Shown piece by piece: positions 1 through 8,607 of a stretch of 64,000 bases of DNA (the stretch's first letter is position 1; each line of letters starts with the position of its first letter). The position numbers and the translations under genes are program-made. The stretch is from an uncultured Lachnospiraceae bacterium. GTDB lineage: Bacteria > Bacillota > Clostridia > Lachnospirales > Lachnospiraceae. Where the stretch lies: positions 1-64,000 of the forward strand of contig CAOKQK010000004.1 of NCBI GenBank assembly GCA_948470905.1, written 5' to 3'. The notes under the pieces were generated by a model. That model saw only the letters and a list, made by a program, of their open reading frames with translations. It made no database searches and was not told where the DNA came from.

Positions 1-921
1 CTTCAATTTCGCAAGCACTTCCTCCAGAGACTTGCGGCCCAGGTTACGGACCTTCATCATGTCCTCAGAGGTCTTATTACACAGTTCTTCCACCGTATTG
101 ATGCCGGCTCTCTTCAAACAGTTGTATGAGCGGACAGAAAGCTCCAGCTCATCGATGCTCATCTCAAGAACCTTTTCCTTTTCGTTATCTTCCTTCTCGA
201 TCATGACCTCAGCAGTCTTTGCATTCTCGGAAAGGTCGATAAAGAGACTCAAGTGTTCACTCAAAACCTTCGCAGCAAGGCTCACCGCCTCGTCGGGAAC
301 CAACGTCCCATTGGTGAACACGTCAAGGGTCAGCTTGTCGTAGTCAGTAATCTGGCCTACACGCGTGTTGTTCACAGTGACATTGACTCTCTCAACAGGC
401 GTATAAATGGAATCAACCGCTATCACGCCTATGGGAAGATCCTCACGCTTGTTCCTGTCAGCACTGACATAACCGCGTCCTTTGGTAATAGTCAGCTCCA
501 TGTAAAGCTTGGTATTCTTGCCGCTCAAATGTGCGATCACCAAATCCGGATTCAGAATTTCAATGTCCTGATCAGCCTGAATATCGGAAGCATGTACAAT
601 GCCCTCTCCCTCATATTCGATGTACGCAGTCTTGGATTCATTCGTCTCACTGTTATTTTTGATCGCAAGACTCTTGATATTCATAACGATCTCCGTCACA
701 TCTTCCTTGATGCCGGGAATAGAGCTGAATTCATGCAGCACACCCTCAATCTTAATCTGGCTCACCGCCGCCCCGGGCAGGGAGGAAAGCATAATTCTTC
801 TCAGAGAATTGCCGAGCGTAATGCCGTAGCCTCTTTCCAAAGGCTCAACCACAAACTTTCCATACTTCTTGTCTTCTGAAATTTCAGTGACCTCAATATT
901 AGGTCTTTCAAAATCAAACAC
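1..921 (-). CDS. rpoA: RNA polymerase alpha subunit (3' end cut by window edge)
   Basis: Alpha subunit of RNA polymerase, which nucleates core assembly and contacts upstream promoter DNA and activators. The reading frame starts at a GTG at 921 (protein start [11 protein letters not shown]) preceded by AAGGAGGG seven bases upstream; an ATG-only search misses it. The N-terminal dimerisation domain shows the family segment [20 protein letters not shown] near residues 29-48. The C-terminal domain shows [17 protein letters not shown] at the very end. The frame is open to base 1 and encodes 307 residues, so only a few C-terminal residues and the stop are missing. It is the last gene of the rpmJ-rpsM-rpsK-rpsD block, as in the standard alpha operon. 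Confidence 0.97.
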   Translation of the reverse strand, partial: MFDFERPNIEVTEISEDKKYGKFVVEPLERGYGITLGNSLRRIMLSSLPGAAVSQIKIEGVLHEFSSIPGIKEDVTEIVMNIKSLAIKNNSETNESKTAYIEYEGEGIVHASDIQADQDIEILNPDLVIAHLSGKNTKLYMELTITKGRGYVSADRNKREDLPIGVIAVDSIYTPVERVNVTVNNTRVGQITDYDKLTLDVFTNGTLVPDEAVSLAAKVLSEHLSLFIDLSENAKTAEVMIEKEDNEKEKVLEMSIDELELSVRSYNCLKRAGINTVEELCNKTSEDMMKVRNLGRKSLEEVLAKLK

Positions 922-1027
922 TCGAATACCCTCCTTTTGGATAGTTAATTAAGACGCAAGCACTCTGACGCCATAAACCGCCATAAAACAAGGCAGATCT
1001 ATGACCCCAGAGGCCGGTAGGGCAGCT

Positions 1028-1621
1028 TTACTTAGAATACAACTCGACAATAAGCATCTCATTTACAGGAACATCAATCATCTCTCTGGTAGGGAGATTC
1101 TTGACGGTTCCCTTTAAACCTTCAATATCCACATCCATCCATTCGGGCACCAGCCTGCCGCCGGTCACTTCCACGATATCCTTGTATCTCTGCATGGACT
1201 TGGCGCTCTCTTTCACTTCGATGACATCGCCAGCCTTGATCAGATAGGAAGGGATTGTCACTCTCTTTCCGTTCACAAGAATGTGCTTATGGCCAACGAT
1301 CTGCCTTGCCTCCCTCCTTGTCCTTGCAAAACCCATTCTGAAGACCACATTGTCAAGCCTTCTCTCCAGCATGGTCATCAGGTTCTCGCCGGTCATGCCC
1401 TTCATCCTGTCAGCCTTCTCATAGTAATTTCTGAAAGGCTTCTCCAGAACGCCGTAAATGAACTTTGCCTTCTGCTTCTCACGAAGCTGCAGACCATACT
1501 CACTGACCTTCTTGCCTGCTCTCAGATTCTGCCTGTTTGATTTCTTGTCATATCCCAGATAAGAAGGCTCCAGCCCAAGGGAACGACATCTCTTTAATAC
1601 GGGTACGCGATTTACTGCCAT
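1028..1621 (-). CDS. rpsD: 30S ribosomal protein S4
   Basis: Primary 16S rRNA binding protein that starts 30S body assembly; in many bacteria it also represses its own operon. The start is the ATG at 1621 ([16 protein letters not shown]) with AAGGAG about nine bases upstream. The frame is open further upstream, but the added residues do not match the family. The protein has 197 residues, the usual length. The S4 RNA-binding domain is visible around residues 88-150 ([20 protein letters not shown] and the [11 protein letters not shown] segment). It lies between rpsK and rpoA with an unusually long 174-bp gap to rpsK in which I see no gene. Confidence 0.97.
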   Translation of the reverse strand: MAVNRVPVLKRCRSLGLEPSYLGYDKKSNRQNLRAGKKVSEYGLQLREKQKAKFIYGVLEKPFRNYYEKADRMKGMTGENLMTMLERRLDNVVFRMGFARTRREARQIVGHKHILVNGKRVTIPSYLIKAGDVIEVKESAKSMQRYKDIVEVTGGRLVPEWMDVDIEGLKGTVKNLPTREMIDVPVNEMLIVELYSK

Positions 1622-1795
1622 TTTAATTTTCTCCTTTACATTGATGTTTACAGTATCCCGACGCATGCCCCTCTATGGCACATGGCCCGATACCTTCTTC
1701 CAACATTATCCGCCCGCTGGGGGGAAAAACGCCTCAACTCCCTGCAGGATAGTGCCTGCCATACTTTTCAGACGCTGTATGCCAACTGCCTCAGA

Positions 1796-2191
1796 CTATA
1801 CACGGCGCCTCTTGGGAGGACGGCATCCATTGTGGGGAACCGGGGTCACATCGCGGATGCTCACAACCTCCAGACCGCATGCGGAAAGCGCCCTGATCGC
1901 AGCCTCACGCCCTGAACCGGGTCCTTTTACAAATACATCTACGGATTTCAATCCATGCACCAGGGCAGCCTTTGTAGCTGTCTCTGCCGCCATCTGTGCA
2001 GCATATGGAGTAGATTTCCTTGAACCTCTAAATCCCAGACCACCAGCACTTGCCCAGCTGAGAGCATTGCCCTCGTTGTCCGTCAATGTAACAATGGTAT
2101 TGTTAAAAGAAGACTGGATATGTGCCTGTCCGCGTTCAACGTTTTTCTTAACGCGCTTCTTTGTTACTTTCTTTGCAACCTGTTTCGCCAT
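1796..2191 (-). CDS. rpsK: 30S ribosomal protein S11
   Basis: Protein of the 30S platform near the mRNA exit region. The 131-residue product has the family's full length. It contains the typical segments [15 protein letters not shown] near residues 24-38 and the C-terminal [10 protein letters not shown]. The ribosome site is weak (AAGTAGG about ten bases before the ATG), so coupling to upstream translation is possible. The upstream gap to rpsM is 291 bp and is filled with degenerate tandem copies of the rpsM tail, which is unusual for a ribosomal operon. Confidence 0.97.
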   Translation of the reverse strand: MAKQVAKKVTKKRVKKNVERGQAHIQSSFNNTIVTLTDNEGNALSWASAGGLGFRGSRKSTPYAAQMAAETATKAALVHGLKSVDVFVKGPGSGREAAIRALSACGLEVVSIRDVTPVPHNGCRPPKRRRV

Positions 2192-2238
2192 TTTTTTAAA
2201 CTAACCTACTTTCTCATGATTTGTTCCGTTTTTTAATG

Positions 2239-2513
2239 TTACGTACTATTACATCTGCTGCTTTGCTGCAGTGTGCAAAGCATACTCACCATGGATCGCT
2301 TCTGCCTGATCGCCACGGCGTCAAAGCATTTCCCGTAGCTTACTTCTTTCAGCTGCCACGGTACGCAAGGCGCATTCCCCCCATGGCTTACTTTTTCTGT
2401 TCGCCACAGTGTACAAAACGCCCCTTCCATGGTTTACTTCTTCTTACTCTGCCACGGTGTACAAAGCGCATTCCCTCATGGTTTACTTCTTCTTGTTCGC
2501 CACGGTGCGCTTG
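2239..2513 (-). repeat. Degenerate 44-49 bp tandem repeats derived from the rpsM 3' end
   Basis: On the coding strand about five imperfect units follow the rpsM stop. Each repeats the tail pattern ACCGTGGCGAACAAGAAGAA, then GTAA, then CCATG. Unit lengths are about 49, 46, 48, 44 and 48 bp. Similarity to the rpsM tail falls with distance from rpsM. Each unit carries an ATG or ATG-like triplet, giving an 11-residue reading frame at 2444-2479 and a 63-residue frame at 2239-2430 whose sequence is itself a 15-16 residue repeat. I regard these frames as by-products until translation is shown. Confidence 0.8.
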
Positions 2514-2854
2514 GGTCCCTTGCGGGTTCTCGCATTGTTCTTGGTATTCTGTCCGCGGACGGGAAGACCCTTACGGTGGCGGATACCGCGATAGCAGCCA
2601 ATCTCCTGAAGCCTCTTGATATTCAAAGCAATCTCACGTCTCAGATCACCCTCCACCATCACATTCAGCTTCTCGATAGCGTCTGAAAGCTTCTTCACTT
2701 CGTCATCGGTTACGTCCCTGACTCTGGTATCCGGATTGACGCCTGCCTCTTTCAAGATCTTATTGGCAGTGGGTCTTCCGATTCCATACACATAGGTCAA
2801 ACCGATTTCAATTCGTTTTTCTCTAGGTAAGTCTACACCTGCGATACGAGCCAT
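2483..2854 (-). CDS. rpsM: 30S ribosomal protein S13
   Basis: S13 sits in the 30S head and contacts P-site tRNA and the 50S subunit. The product has 123 residues, starts [25 protein letters not shown] as in the family, and ends with the basic tail [16 protein letters not shown]. The helix-hairpin-helix region is visible near residues 14-60. The start at 2854 has GGAGG eight bases upstream. The gaps on both sides are abnormally long: 322 bp to rpmJ upstream, holding a possible structured leader, and 291 bp to rpsK downstream, holding repeats copied from this gene's tail. Confidence 0.97.
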   Translation of the reverse strand: MARIAGVDLPREKRIEIGLTYVYGIGRPTANKILKEAGVNPDTRVRDVTDDEVKKLSDAIEKLNVMVEGDLRREIALNIKRLQEIGCYRGIRHRKGLPVRGQNTKNNARTRKGPKRTVANKKK

Positions 2855-2949
2855 TTACATTTCCTCCATTTTCTGTGCCTCCGCCTTTTGCGGATCACAC
2901 TCTGCGCACTGCCTGGTCTGTTTGTTCGTGCGCTTTTCGTTACTAATTG

Positions 2950-3041
2950 ACTGGGGCTTTCACCCAATCGGACCTGCATCCAATCTGTCCACGATAATCC
3001 TGTGGTGCCAAGAAGTAATCGCCTGTAAGCCCTATCCCAGT
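2950..3041 (-). other. Possible structured leader in the rpmJ-rpsM gap
   Basis: The 322-bp space 2855-3176 has no credible gene. On the coding strand, GGGCTT near 3030 can pair with AAGCCC near 2955 and ACTG with CAGT outside it. Two small internal stems (CCAC/GTGG and GGAC/GTCC) fit between them. This could be an autoregulatory leader for a ribosomal protein or simply chance pairing. The call rests on hand-found complementarity only. Confidence 0.3.
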
Positions 3042-3176
3042 TCTATGTTAATCAATGCCCCCGCCATGCCGCATACACTGCGCACAGCCTGTGCCGACAT
3101 TGGTTCAGCCGCACATAACAACCGGACAGAAACTCACTTGACCTGCGCTGGCTGCCACGCCAGCCGCAAGCGGTGA

Positions 3177-3290
3177 TTATCCCTGTCTCTGCTTATGCTT
3201 CGGATTCTCGCAAATTACTCTGATGCGTCCTTTTCTCTTGATGATTTTGCATTTGTCGCAAATCTTTTTTACTGATGATCTAACTTTCAT
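3177..3290 (-). CDS. rpmJ: 50S ribosomal protein L36 (37 residues)
   Basis: Small zinc-ribbon protein of the large subunit. The sequence begins [20 protein letters not shown] and ends KHKQRQG, the typical 37-residue form. It keeps the zinc-binding pattern CxxC...C...H (Cys11, Cys14, Cys27, His32). The ATG at 3290 follows AAAGGAGGG. It is too short for ordinary ORF calling. Normally infA lies directly upstream; here infA is about 10 kb away and rpmJ is the first gene after its own promoter, so the alpha-operon block restarts at this gene. Confidence 0.96.
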   Translation of the reverse strand: MKVRSSVKKICDKCKIIKRKGRIRVICENPKHKQRQG

Positions 3291-3323
3291 GTTAAACCCT
3301 CCTTTCAGAAAAGACCGTCTTAC

Positions 3324-3352
3324 ATTCTAACATAAGAAATTCAAGAGTGCAA
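3324..3352 (-). promoter_or_regulatory. Sigma-A promoter for rpmJ-rpsM-rpsK-rpsD-rpoA
   Basis: Minus-strand -35 TTGCAC (3347-3352) and -10 TAGAAT (3324-3329) are separated by exactly 17 bases. Transcription would begin near 3317, about 27 nt before the rpmJ ATG. This supports independent expression of the downstream ribosomal block. Confidence 0.85.
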
Positions 3353-3426
3353 GAGGTTTTTTGAGAAATTAATCCAGGAAAAGCAACTATTGAGCCGATT
3401 TCCCGCTTCCCGAGGCACATCCCCTG

Positions 3427-3999
3427 TCAATGCGGACAGTCGCTGATCAGCTTTCCCATAAAATCCAGTTCGTAATAATTATCCTCCCAATCATATAGTT
3501 TGACAGTGTGTTCACCAAGCACAAAGGCGTTCTCCCGCGTCCGTGATACAAAAATATCCCTGCCGCTGAATGCCCACACCTTATCAAAATCCAGATCCAG
3601 CATTACAATTTCCATTTCCCCATAAACGAGGTATCCGTTTATCACCCGATACAGACCATAAGTACACCCCAAACACCCAAACCCCTTATGCAGTATCAAT
3701 AATCCATCATCAATACATATTTGCGATATCATGTTATCCTGCATAATAGTCAGCACCTTACCGTCAAGGACGGCACAGTCGGAAGCATAAGAATAATAAC
3801 CTCCTACCAAAGCAATATCCATTTCACGGTCAGACAAGTCAATATGGATGGCAAATGTCTTATAGTAATCGTTCCGTCCGTAATTTCCCGGATTCCATTC
3901 CACATCATAATGTCTGTTATCAGAAGATTCAACACTATAGGTTGTATCCATTGAAATTTCTACAGAACACCATTCATTTCTCAGCTTCACAATACGCAC
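3427..3999 (-). CDS. Hypothetical protein, 190 residues
   Basis: I do not recognise this protein. It probably starts with GTG at 3999, with AAGGAAAG about six bases upstream. It is acidic and rich in Tyr, Asp and beta-strand patterns (for example LVGGYYSYASDCAVLDGKVL and YRVINGYLVYGEMEIVMLD), with no signal peptide or membrane segment. The alternating strands resemble a small beta-propeller or immunity-like fold, but that is only an impression. It stands alone between rpmJ and the divergent S66 peptidase, inside the block that interrupts the ribosomal operon. Confidence 0.7.
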   Translation of the reverse strand: MRIVKLRNEWCSVEISMDTTYSVESSDNRHYDVEWNPGNYGRNDYYKTFAIHIDLSDREMDIALVGGYYSYASDCAVLDGKVLTIMQDNMISQICIDDGLLILHKGFGCLGCTYGLYRVINGYLVYGEMEIVMLDLDFDKVWAFSGRDIFVSRTRENAFVLGEHTVKLYDWEDNYYELDFMGKLISDCPH

Positions 4000-4212
4000 A
4001 TCCCGCTTTCCTTATAATTTCAAAAGTCAATACAGTTTTTATCAGCTCCAACGCACTTTCCTCACCGGGGTCGTTTGTGCCCGGACCGTCGCGGAAGGCG
4101 CGGGCAAGAATGGATTTTATCAGGATCATACCACAATTTTGCAATAGCTACAACATCCAACATTCCACTGCCCGGTAAAGCCCGTTCCAAACGAAGTGCC
4201 AAGCCCAAAAAC

Positions 4213-4241
4213 TTGCGAGGCAGCCAAAAAACTGTTATAAT
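4213..4241 (+). promoter_or_regulatory. Sigma-A promoter for the S66 peptidase
   Basis: TTGCGA (4213-4218) and TATAAT (4236-4241) are 17 bases apart. The predicted transcript starts near 4248, about 110 nt before the ATG at 4357. The remainder of 4000-4356 shows no gene. Confidence 0.75.
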
Positions 4242-4356
4242 AAAGCCAGCAAAAGACATACCTCTTTCTTTGTCCTCAGACAGGCTTATCCACATGGGCA
4301 GGGAAGACAGCACAAATGATCTGACGAAAGAAATAACAAACGGAGGTATCAGGGAA

Positions 4357-5382
4357 ATGAACGAGTTACGAAAGCCTGCAAAACTTAATAAAGGAGACAC
4401 CATTGCAACGGTCAGTCCGTGTAACGGCTGGGCCGGCGATCAGGACATACGATGGAAATATGAGCTGGGAGTCTCCCGTCTGAACGATCTGGGCTTAAAT
4501 GTGATACCTGCGCCAAATTCAATGAAAGGTTCTTCTTATTTGTCCGAGAATCCAAGAGCACGGGCAGAAGATATCATGTGGGCTTTCGAGAATAAGGATG
4601 TCAAAGCAATCATTGCAAACGTGGGCGGGAACGACAGCATAAAGGTCATTCCCTATATTGACGCCTCCAGCATTGCAGATAACCCCAAGATTTTCATGGG
4701 ATTTTCCGATGTGATGAATCTGCATATTTTGTGTTATAAGTGCGGGCTGTCCTCTTTTTACGGCGATAATCTGTTGTCTCCCATTGCGGAGCAGCAGGGT
4801 TGGCATGAATACAGTAAGAATTGGTTTCAAAAGGCTCTGTTCCAAAATTCCGAGATAGGCCTGATCGAACCGTCGGCAGATTGGACCTGCGAACAGGCAA
4901 ATTATACAGACAGATCCTATGTGCGCCCTTATTATCCCAATCCCGGATATGAACTGATCCAGGGACACGGAGTCGTCCAGGGCAGATTGTTCGGAGGCCA
5001 TACCGGTCTCGCAGAATTGGATAATCCCCCTGTCGCCCTTTCGGCGGAAGATTTCAGGGATACCATACTTTTCCTGGAGGACATTCCCGAATTCTTTACT
5101 CCCCAGGCAATCATTGATTTTCTGAAATGGCTTCATAAACTTGGCGCCCTGCGGCTGATAAAGGGGATTATCCTGGGCAGGGCCAACGAAAACACTGCTT
5201 TTTCGGAACATAAAAAGGCGATAAAAGAATTCATGTCTGATTTATCTCTATATGACCTTCCGATTTTATATGGAATCAATTTCGGGCATTCCTCTCCGAT
5301 CTGCGTCTTACCCTACGGGGCAAAGGCGGAAATAAATTGTGTGGCCAAATCATTCTCCATACTGGAAAGCGGCGTACTGTAG
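4357..5382 (+). CDS. S66 family serine peptidase (LD-carboxypeptidase / MccF-like)
   Basis: Cytoplasmic serine peptidase of family S66, which contains LD-carboxypeptidases of peptidoglycan recycling and MccF-type enzymes that cleave microcin C-like toxins. The start is ATG 4357 with GGAGG ten bases upstream; the open frame extends to 4075 without family similarity. The product has 341 residues. The nucleophile motif GFSDVMNLH places Ser117. The GGNDSIKVIPYID segment, the glutamate in KGIILGRANE and the His motif NFGHSSPICVLPYGAKAE are all present, so the triad appears intact. The GGND form and downstream layout look closer to MccF-like members than to classic LdcA. No signal peptide is seen. 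Confidence 0.88.
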   Translation: MNELRKPAKLNKGDTIATVSPCNGWAGDQDIRWKYELGVSRLNDLGLNVIPAPNSMKGSSYLSENPRARAEDIMWAFENKDVKAIIANVGGNDSIKVIPYIDASSIADNPKIFMGFSDVMNLHILCYKCGLSSFYGDNLLSPIAEQQGWHEYSKNWFQKALFQNSEIGLIEPSADWTCEQANYTDRSYVRPYYPNPGYELIQGHGVVQGRLFGGHTGLAELDNPPVALSAEDFRDTILFLEDIPEFFTPQAIIDFLKWLHKLGALRLIKGIILGRANENTAFSEHKKAIKEFMSDLSLYDLPILYGINFGHSSPICVLPYGAKAEINCVAKSFSILESGVL

Positions 5383-5465
5383 ATGGCTTGATGACATTCC
5401 GCCAAAGCGGCCGGGTACACTTACTGTTCCCTCACGCAGTCTTTGACTTATTCTGTATCAGCCAC

Positions 5466-5513
5466 TTGACAAAAGCGTAACTTGTTGCTATATTCATATA
5501 CGTAACAAGTTAC
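5466..5513 (+). promoter_or_regulatory. marR promoter with 10-bp inverted-repeat operator
   Basis: TTGACA (5466-5471) and TATATT (5489-5494) are 17 bases apart. A perfect inverted repeat, GTAACTTGTT (5477-5486) and AACAAGTTAC (5504-5513), lies in the spacer and just downstream of the -10. This is a typical place for autorepression by the MarR protein encoded next. Confidence 0.82.
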
Positions 5514-5557
5514 TTATGCTCGTGATGCTGAATGTTACTATACCAAGAGGAAACCAC

Positions 5558-6064
5558 ATGAATCTGAACGAACTTGTCATAAAATTTTCAGGCACCACTG
5601 AAAATCAGCAAAAAGCCATTTTCAGCACCCTTTTCATCGCCGGAAATAAGCTGCAGACCCTCTTTGACAGCCACATTCCGGAGATATCTCTCAAGCAGTT
5701 CATGCTGCTGTCGCTGGTCCGGCAGTCAGCAGAACCACTGACCTTCACCCAATTGGGGCACCTGCTGGGCTGTTCCAGGCAGAATGTCAAAAAGCTGGCT
5801 GAGATTCTGGAGAAAAAGGGCTTTATCACAATCCGGCAGAGCCCCTCTGACACAAGGGCACTGTGCATCTGCCCCAGTGAAAAGGTAGAAGGCTTCTTCC
5901 AGAAAGATTTTCTGCAATACCAGAGAGAATTAAATTATCTTTTTGAGGTTTACACGGAACAGGAGATCAAAACATTTTTTCTTCTTATGTCGAAGCTGTA
6001 CGCCGGAATAGAAAACATGGAAACCAAGACATCTGGAGCGGAAAATGTCAGGCAGAACTTATAA
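5558..6064 (+). CDS. MarR-family transcriptional regulator
   Basis: Winged-helix dimeric repressor or activator of the MarR type, usually responding to small aromatic or oxidative signals. The ATG at 5558 (MNLNELVIKFSG) has AGAGG seven bases upstream; the frame is open to 5516 but without a ribosome site. The product has 168 residues. The recognition-helix region is LTFTQLGHLLGCSRQNVKKL at about residues 64-83, followed by the wing EKKGFITIRQSPSDTRAL. A flavodoxin gene begins 13 bp after the stop, so the two form an operon. The palindrome in its own promoter suggests autoregulation. Confidence 0.9.
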   Translation: MNLNELVIKFSGTTENQQKAIFSTLFIAGNKLQTLFDSHIPEISLKQFMLLSLVRQSAEPLTFTQLGHLLGCSRQNVKKLAEILEKKGFITIRQSPSDTRALCICPSEKVEGFFQKDFLQYQRELNYLFEVYTEQEIKTFFLLMSKLYAGIENMETKTSGAENVRQNL

Positions 6065-6077
6065 AAGAGGTATCAAA

Positions 6078-6599
6078 ATGAAAACACTTGTAATCTATAC
6101 TTCACAGACAGGCTTTACCAGGCGTTACGCCCAGTGGATCGCGGAAGCGGCAGGAGCTGACTGCCTGGATCTGCCTGCAGCGAAAAAGGCTGACACGGCC
6201 ATGTATGACGCCATCATTTTCGGCGGCTGGGCATGCGCGGGCGGCATCAGCGGTCTCGGCTGGTTCAAAGGCAATCTGAAAAAATGGGCGGGCAAAAAGC
6301 TGATCGCCTTCTGCGTGGGCGCAAGCCCCGTGGACAGCCCTGAGATCGGGCCGGCTCTTGAGCGGAACTTTAAGGGACAGGAATATAATAAAGTAAATGT
6401 CTTTTACTGCCCGGGCGGATTAAATTACGAAAAAATGCCTGCACCGTCCAGATTTATGATGAAGCTGTTCGTCCGGTCCCTCCAGGCAAAAAAGGACAAA
6501 ACCGAGGCGGAACAGGAGATGATTAAAATGATCTCCGCCTCCTACGACATTTCCGACCCAAAATATATCGAACCGATCCTGGAATGTCTGCAAGGATGA
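6078..6599 (+). CDS. Flavodoxin-domain protein (HemG/flavodoxin-5-like)
   Basis: Small FMN-binding electron carrier or oxidoreductase. The ATG at 6078 (MKTLVIYTSQTGFTRRYAQ) with AGAGG upstream begins exactly at the first beta strand. The phosphate-binding loop is TSQTGFT, residues 8-14. The next conserved strand is DAIIFGGWACAGG, where the flavin-contacting loop lies. At 173 residues it is a stand-alone flavodoxin. It follows marR with a 13-bp gap, so it is probably induced by the ligand of that MarR protein. Its partner enzyme is not identifiable here. Confidence 0.85.
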   Translation: MKTLVIYTSQTGFTRRYAQWIAEAAGADCLDLPAAKKADTAMYDAIIFGGWACAGGISGLGWFKGNLKKWAGKKLIAFCVGASPVDSPEIGPALERNFKGQEYNKVNVFYCPGGLNYEKMPAPSRFMMKLFVRSLQAKKDKTEAEQEMIKMISASYDISDPKYIEPILECLQG

Positions 6600-6640
6600 T
6601 CCTATAACCTGGCCCATCCCCGCAGGGACGCCCGCATCCC

Positions 6641-8401
6641 TCACCCATACCACTTCGCCTGCTCCTGCCATATCCTGCGGTATTCGCCGCCCTTTTGCAG
6701 CAGCTCCTCATGGCTGCCGCACTCCACAGCGCGCCCCTCTTTCATGACAATGATCTTGTCGGCATCCCTGCAGATACCCACCCGGTGGGAGATGATCACG
6801 GAGGTCTTGTCCCGGATCATTTCCGCAAAATTGGAGAGGATATCGTACTCCACCAGCGGGTCAAGGGCGCTGGTAGGTTCGTCCAGGATGATGAAATCGC
6901 TGTCCTTCCACAGCCCTCTGGCAATAGCTACCTTCTGCCACTCCCCGCCGGACAGCTCCGCGCCGCCGAACTCCCTGCCCAGCTGCCCCTTAAGTCCGCC
7001 GACCTTTTCCAGAAGCTCCTCTCCCGCCACACGGCTGACCAGCCGCCCCATCGCCTTTTCCTCCCCCATGCGGGACACATCCCCGATGCCCACGTTCTCC
7101 TGCAGGGTGAAATTATAGTGTACGAAGCTCTGGGGCACAATGGAAATGTGACGGTACAGGCTCTCCCTCCTTAAGTCACTGCCCCGCTGGCTGTCGTAGC
7201 AGATCTGCCCTTCCCCCGGCTGATAAGCGCCTGTAAGCAGCTTGGCCAGGGTGGTCTTGCCCGACCCGTTCTCGCCCACGATCACCACATGTTCCCCTTT
7301 CCTGATATCCAGGTTCACTCCCTGCAGGGCGTCCTTTTCCCCGCCGCTGTAGCGGAAAGTCACATCCCGCACCGAGATTCCTTTCTGAAAAGGGACATAT
7401 TCCTCCTGGCCGTCCCGCTCTGTCTCTATCTCAAAATAATCATAGTACTCCTCAATCCGATGATAGGCATTCACAATCGTTGCCATGTCAAAATACATCC
7501 TCTGAATCGCAGACTGGAAGCCGGCAAAGGCGCCCAGACACGCCGCAAACTGCCCGATGCCGATCCTTCCCCGGATCATCAGCGCCAGCGAGACGACAAT
7601 ATTAAAGGCATAAAAGAGATTTTCAATGCAAACCGCCAATATATCTTTCTTGACAAATGCATACTCTATTCCACGGATTTCTCCGATCAGCTCCCGATTG
7701 CTCTGCTGCCACTTGTCCTTGATATAGCTGTCAAAGCCCATGGAGCGCATCTCTTTTACCGCGTCTCTTTTCGTAAAAAGCTCCCAGTAATATTGCTGCC
7801 TCCTCTGGGTGTCCGTCCTGCGCCTGCGCACATCCGTCCTCCTCTTCTCCGCCTGTATCTGAAACACCATTGAAGGGATTGCCCCCACCATTGCCGCCAA
7901 CACCAATATTTTAGAGTAAGAGCCCACAACGATCATGGTGCCCACGCAGGTAAGCAGGTCGGTGACACATGCCAGCAGACTGTTTACCAGCCAATACACC
8001 AAATTGTCCTCCACAATTTTGTCCGCCCGCTTGAACCTGTCCAGGGAAGCCGGATCCTCCAACGCCTCCAGACGGATCTTTCTGGCGAAATCAAACATTT
8101 TTCCCCAGAAACAGGTATTGCCCCTCACCGTGCCGATCATCTCTACAAACCGCGCACAGATGGCATTCAGCGGATTCAAGAGCAGCAAGCCCCCATAAAG
8201 TGCAAGCAGCCCCACAAACCTTTTCTCATTGCCCGCCAGGTTTCCCAGGGCAAGCTCCAGGATTGCCGCCAACAGTATGGGGCCTGCCACCGCCTCTAAA
8301 GCATTGCAGGGATAACCCATCATTGTCACAAGGATGGCGCCCGGCGCCGCCTGGAAACAGTCCCTGAAATTATATCTTATGTAACGCAGTGCTTTTTTCA
8401 T
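6641..8401 (-). CDS. ABC exporter half-transporter (membrane plus ATPase), second of a pair
   Basis: Fused permease-ATPase subunit of an exporter with about six membrane segments in residues 1-320, followed by a nucleotide-binding domain. The ATPase has Walker A GENGSGKTTLAKLL, signature LSGGEWQKVAIARGL and Walker B DFIILDEPTSALD, so it should be catalytically competent. It has 586 residues and starts MKKALRYIRYNFRDCF. It lies downstream of a second half-transporter on the same strand and probably forms a heterodimer with it. A family A repeat (8431-8607) sits in the 190-bp gap. No peptidase C39 domain is present. The substrate is unknown; nearby peptide-sensing genes suggest a peptide. Confidence 0.93.
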   Translation of the reverse strand: MKKALRYIRYNFRDCFQAAPGAILVTMMGYPCNALEAVAGPILLAAILELALGNLAGNEKRFVGLLALYGGLLLLNPLNAICARFVEMIGTVRGNTCFWGKMFDFARKIRLEALEDPASLDRFKRADKIVEDNLVYWLVNSLLACVTDLLTCVGTMIVVGSYSKILVLAAMVGAIPSMVFQIQAEKRRTDVRRRRTDTQRRQQYYWELFTKRDAVKEMRSMGFDSYIKDKWQQSNRELIGEIRGIEYAFVKKDILAVCIENLFYAFNIVVSLALMIRGRIGIGQFAACLGAFAGFQSAIQRMYFDMATIVNAYHRIEEYYDYFEIETERDGQEEYVPFQKGISVRDVTFRYSGGEKDALQGVNLDIRKGEHVVIVGENGSGKTTLAKLLTGAYQPGEGQICYDSQRGSDLRRESLYRHISIVPQSFVHYNFTLQENVGIGDVSRMGEEKAMGRLVSRVAGEELLEKVGGLKGQLGREFGGAELSGGEWQKVAIARGLWKDSDFIILDEPTSALDPLVEYDILSNFAEMIRDKTSVIISHRVGICRDADKIIVMKEGRAVECGSHEELLQKGGEYRRIWQEQAKWYG

Positions 8402-8430
8402 GCTTATACCCCCTTGCCTCTTACTGACTC

Positions 8431-8607
8431 AGGAACTGTCCATCAATAACTTGTGCATTTGACTTGCCTGTGGAGATTTATTCCCGCGGGCAATGAGTCA
8501 TAAGTCCGAGAAGTTTACTTCTCTGGGACCTTGACGAATGCCGCGAGGGTCAAAAACCCTGCAGCTTGCCGCGAGGTTTTTGATTCTTCGTCACCTACAC
8601 AAGTTAT
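8431..8607. repeat. Family A palindromic intergenic element, copy 1
   Basis: It begins with AGGAACTGTCC (8431-8441), the same end as copy 2, and contains CCCGCGGGCAATGAGTCA, a shortened AGAAGTTTACTTCTCT palindrome, the CCTTGACGAATGCCGCGAGG arm and a hairpin ending in GGTTTTTGA. A 10-bp inverted pair, ATAACTTGTG (8446-8455) and CACAAGTTAT (8598-8607), brackets it. The right end overlaps the last codons of the upstream ABC gene. Confidence 0.75.
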
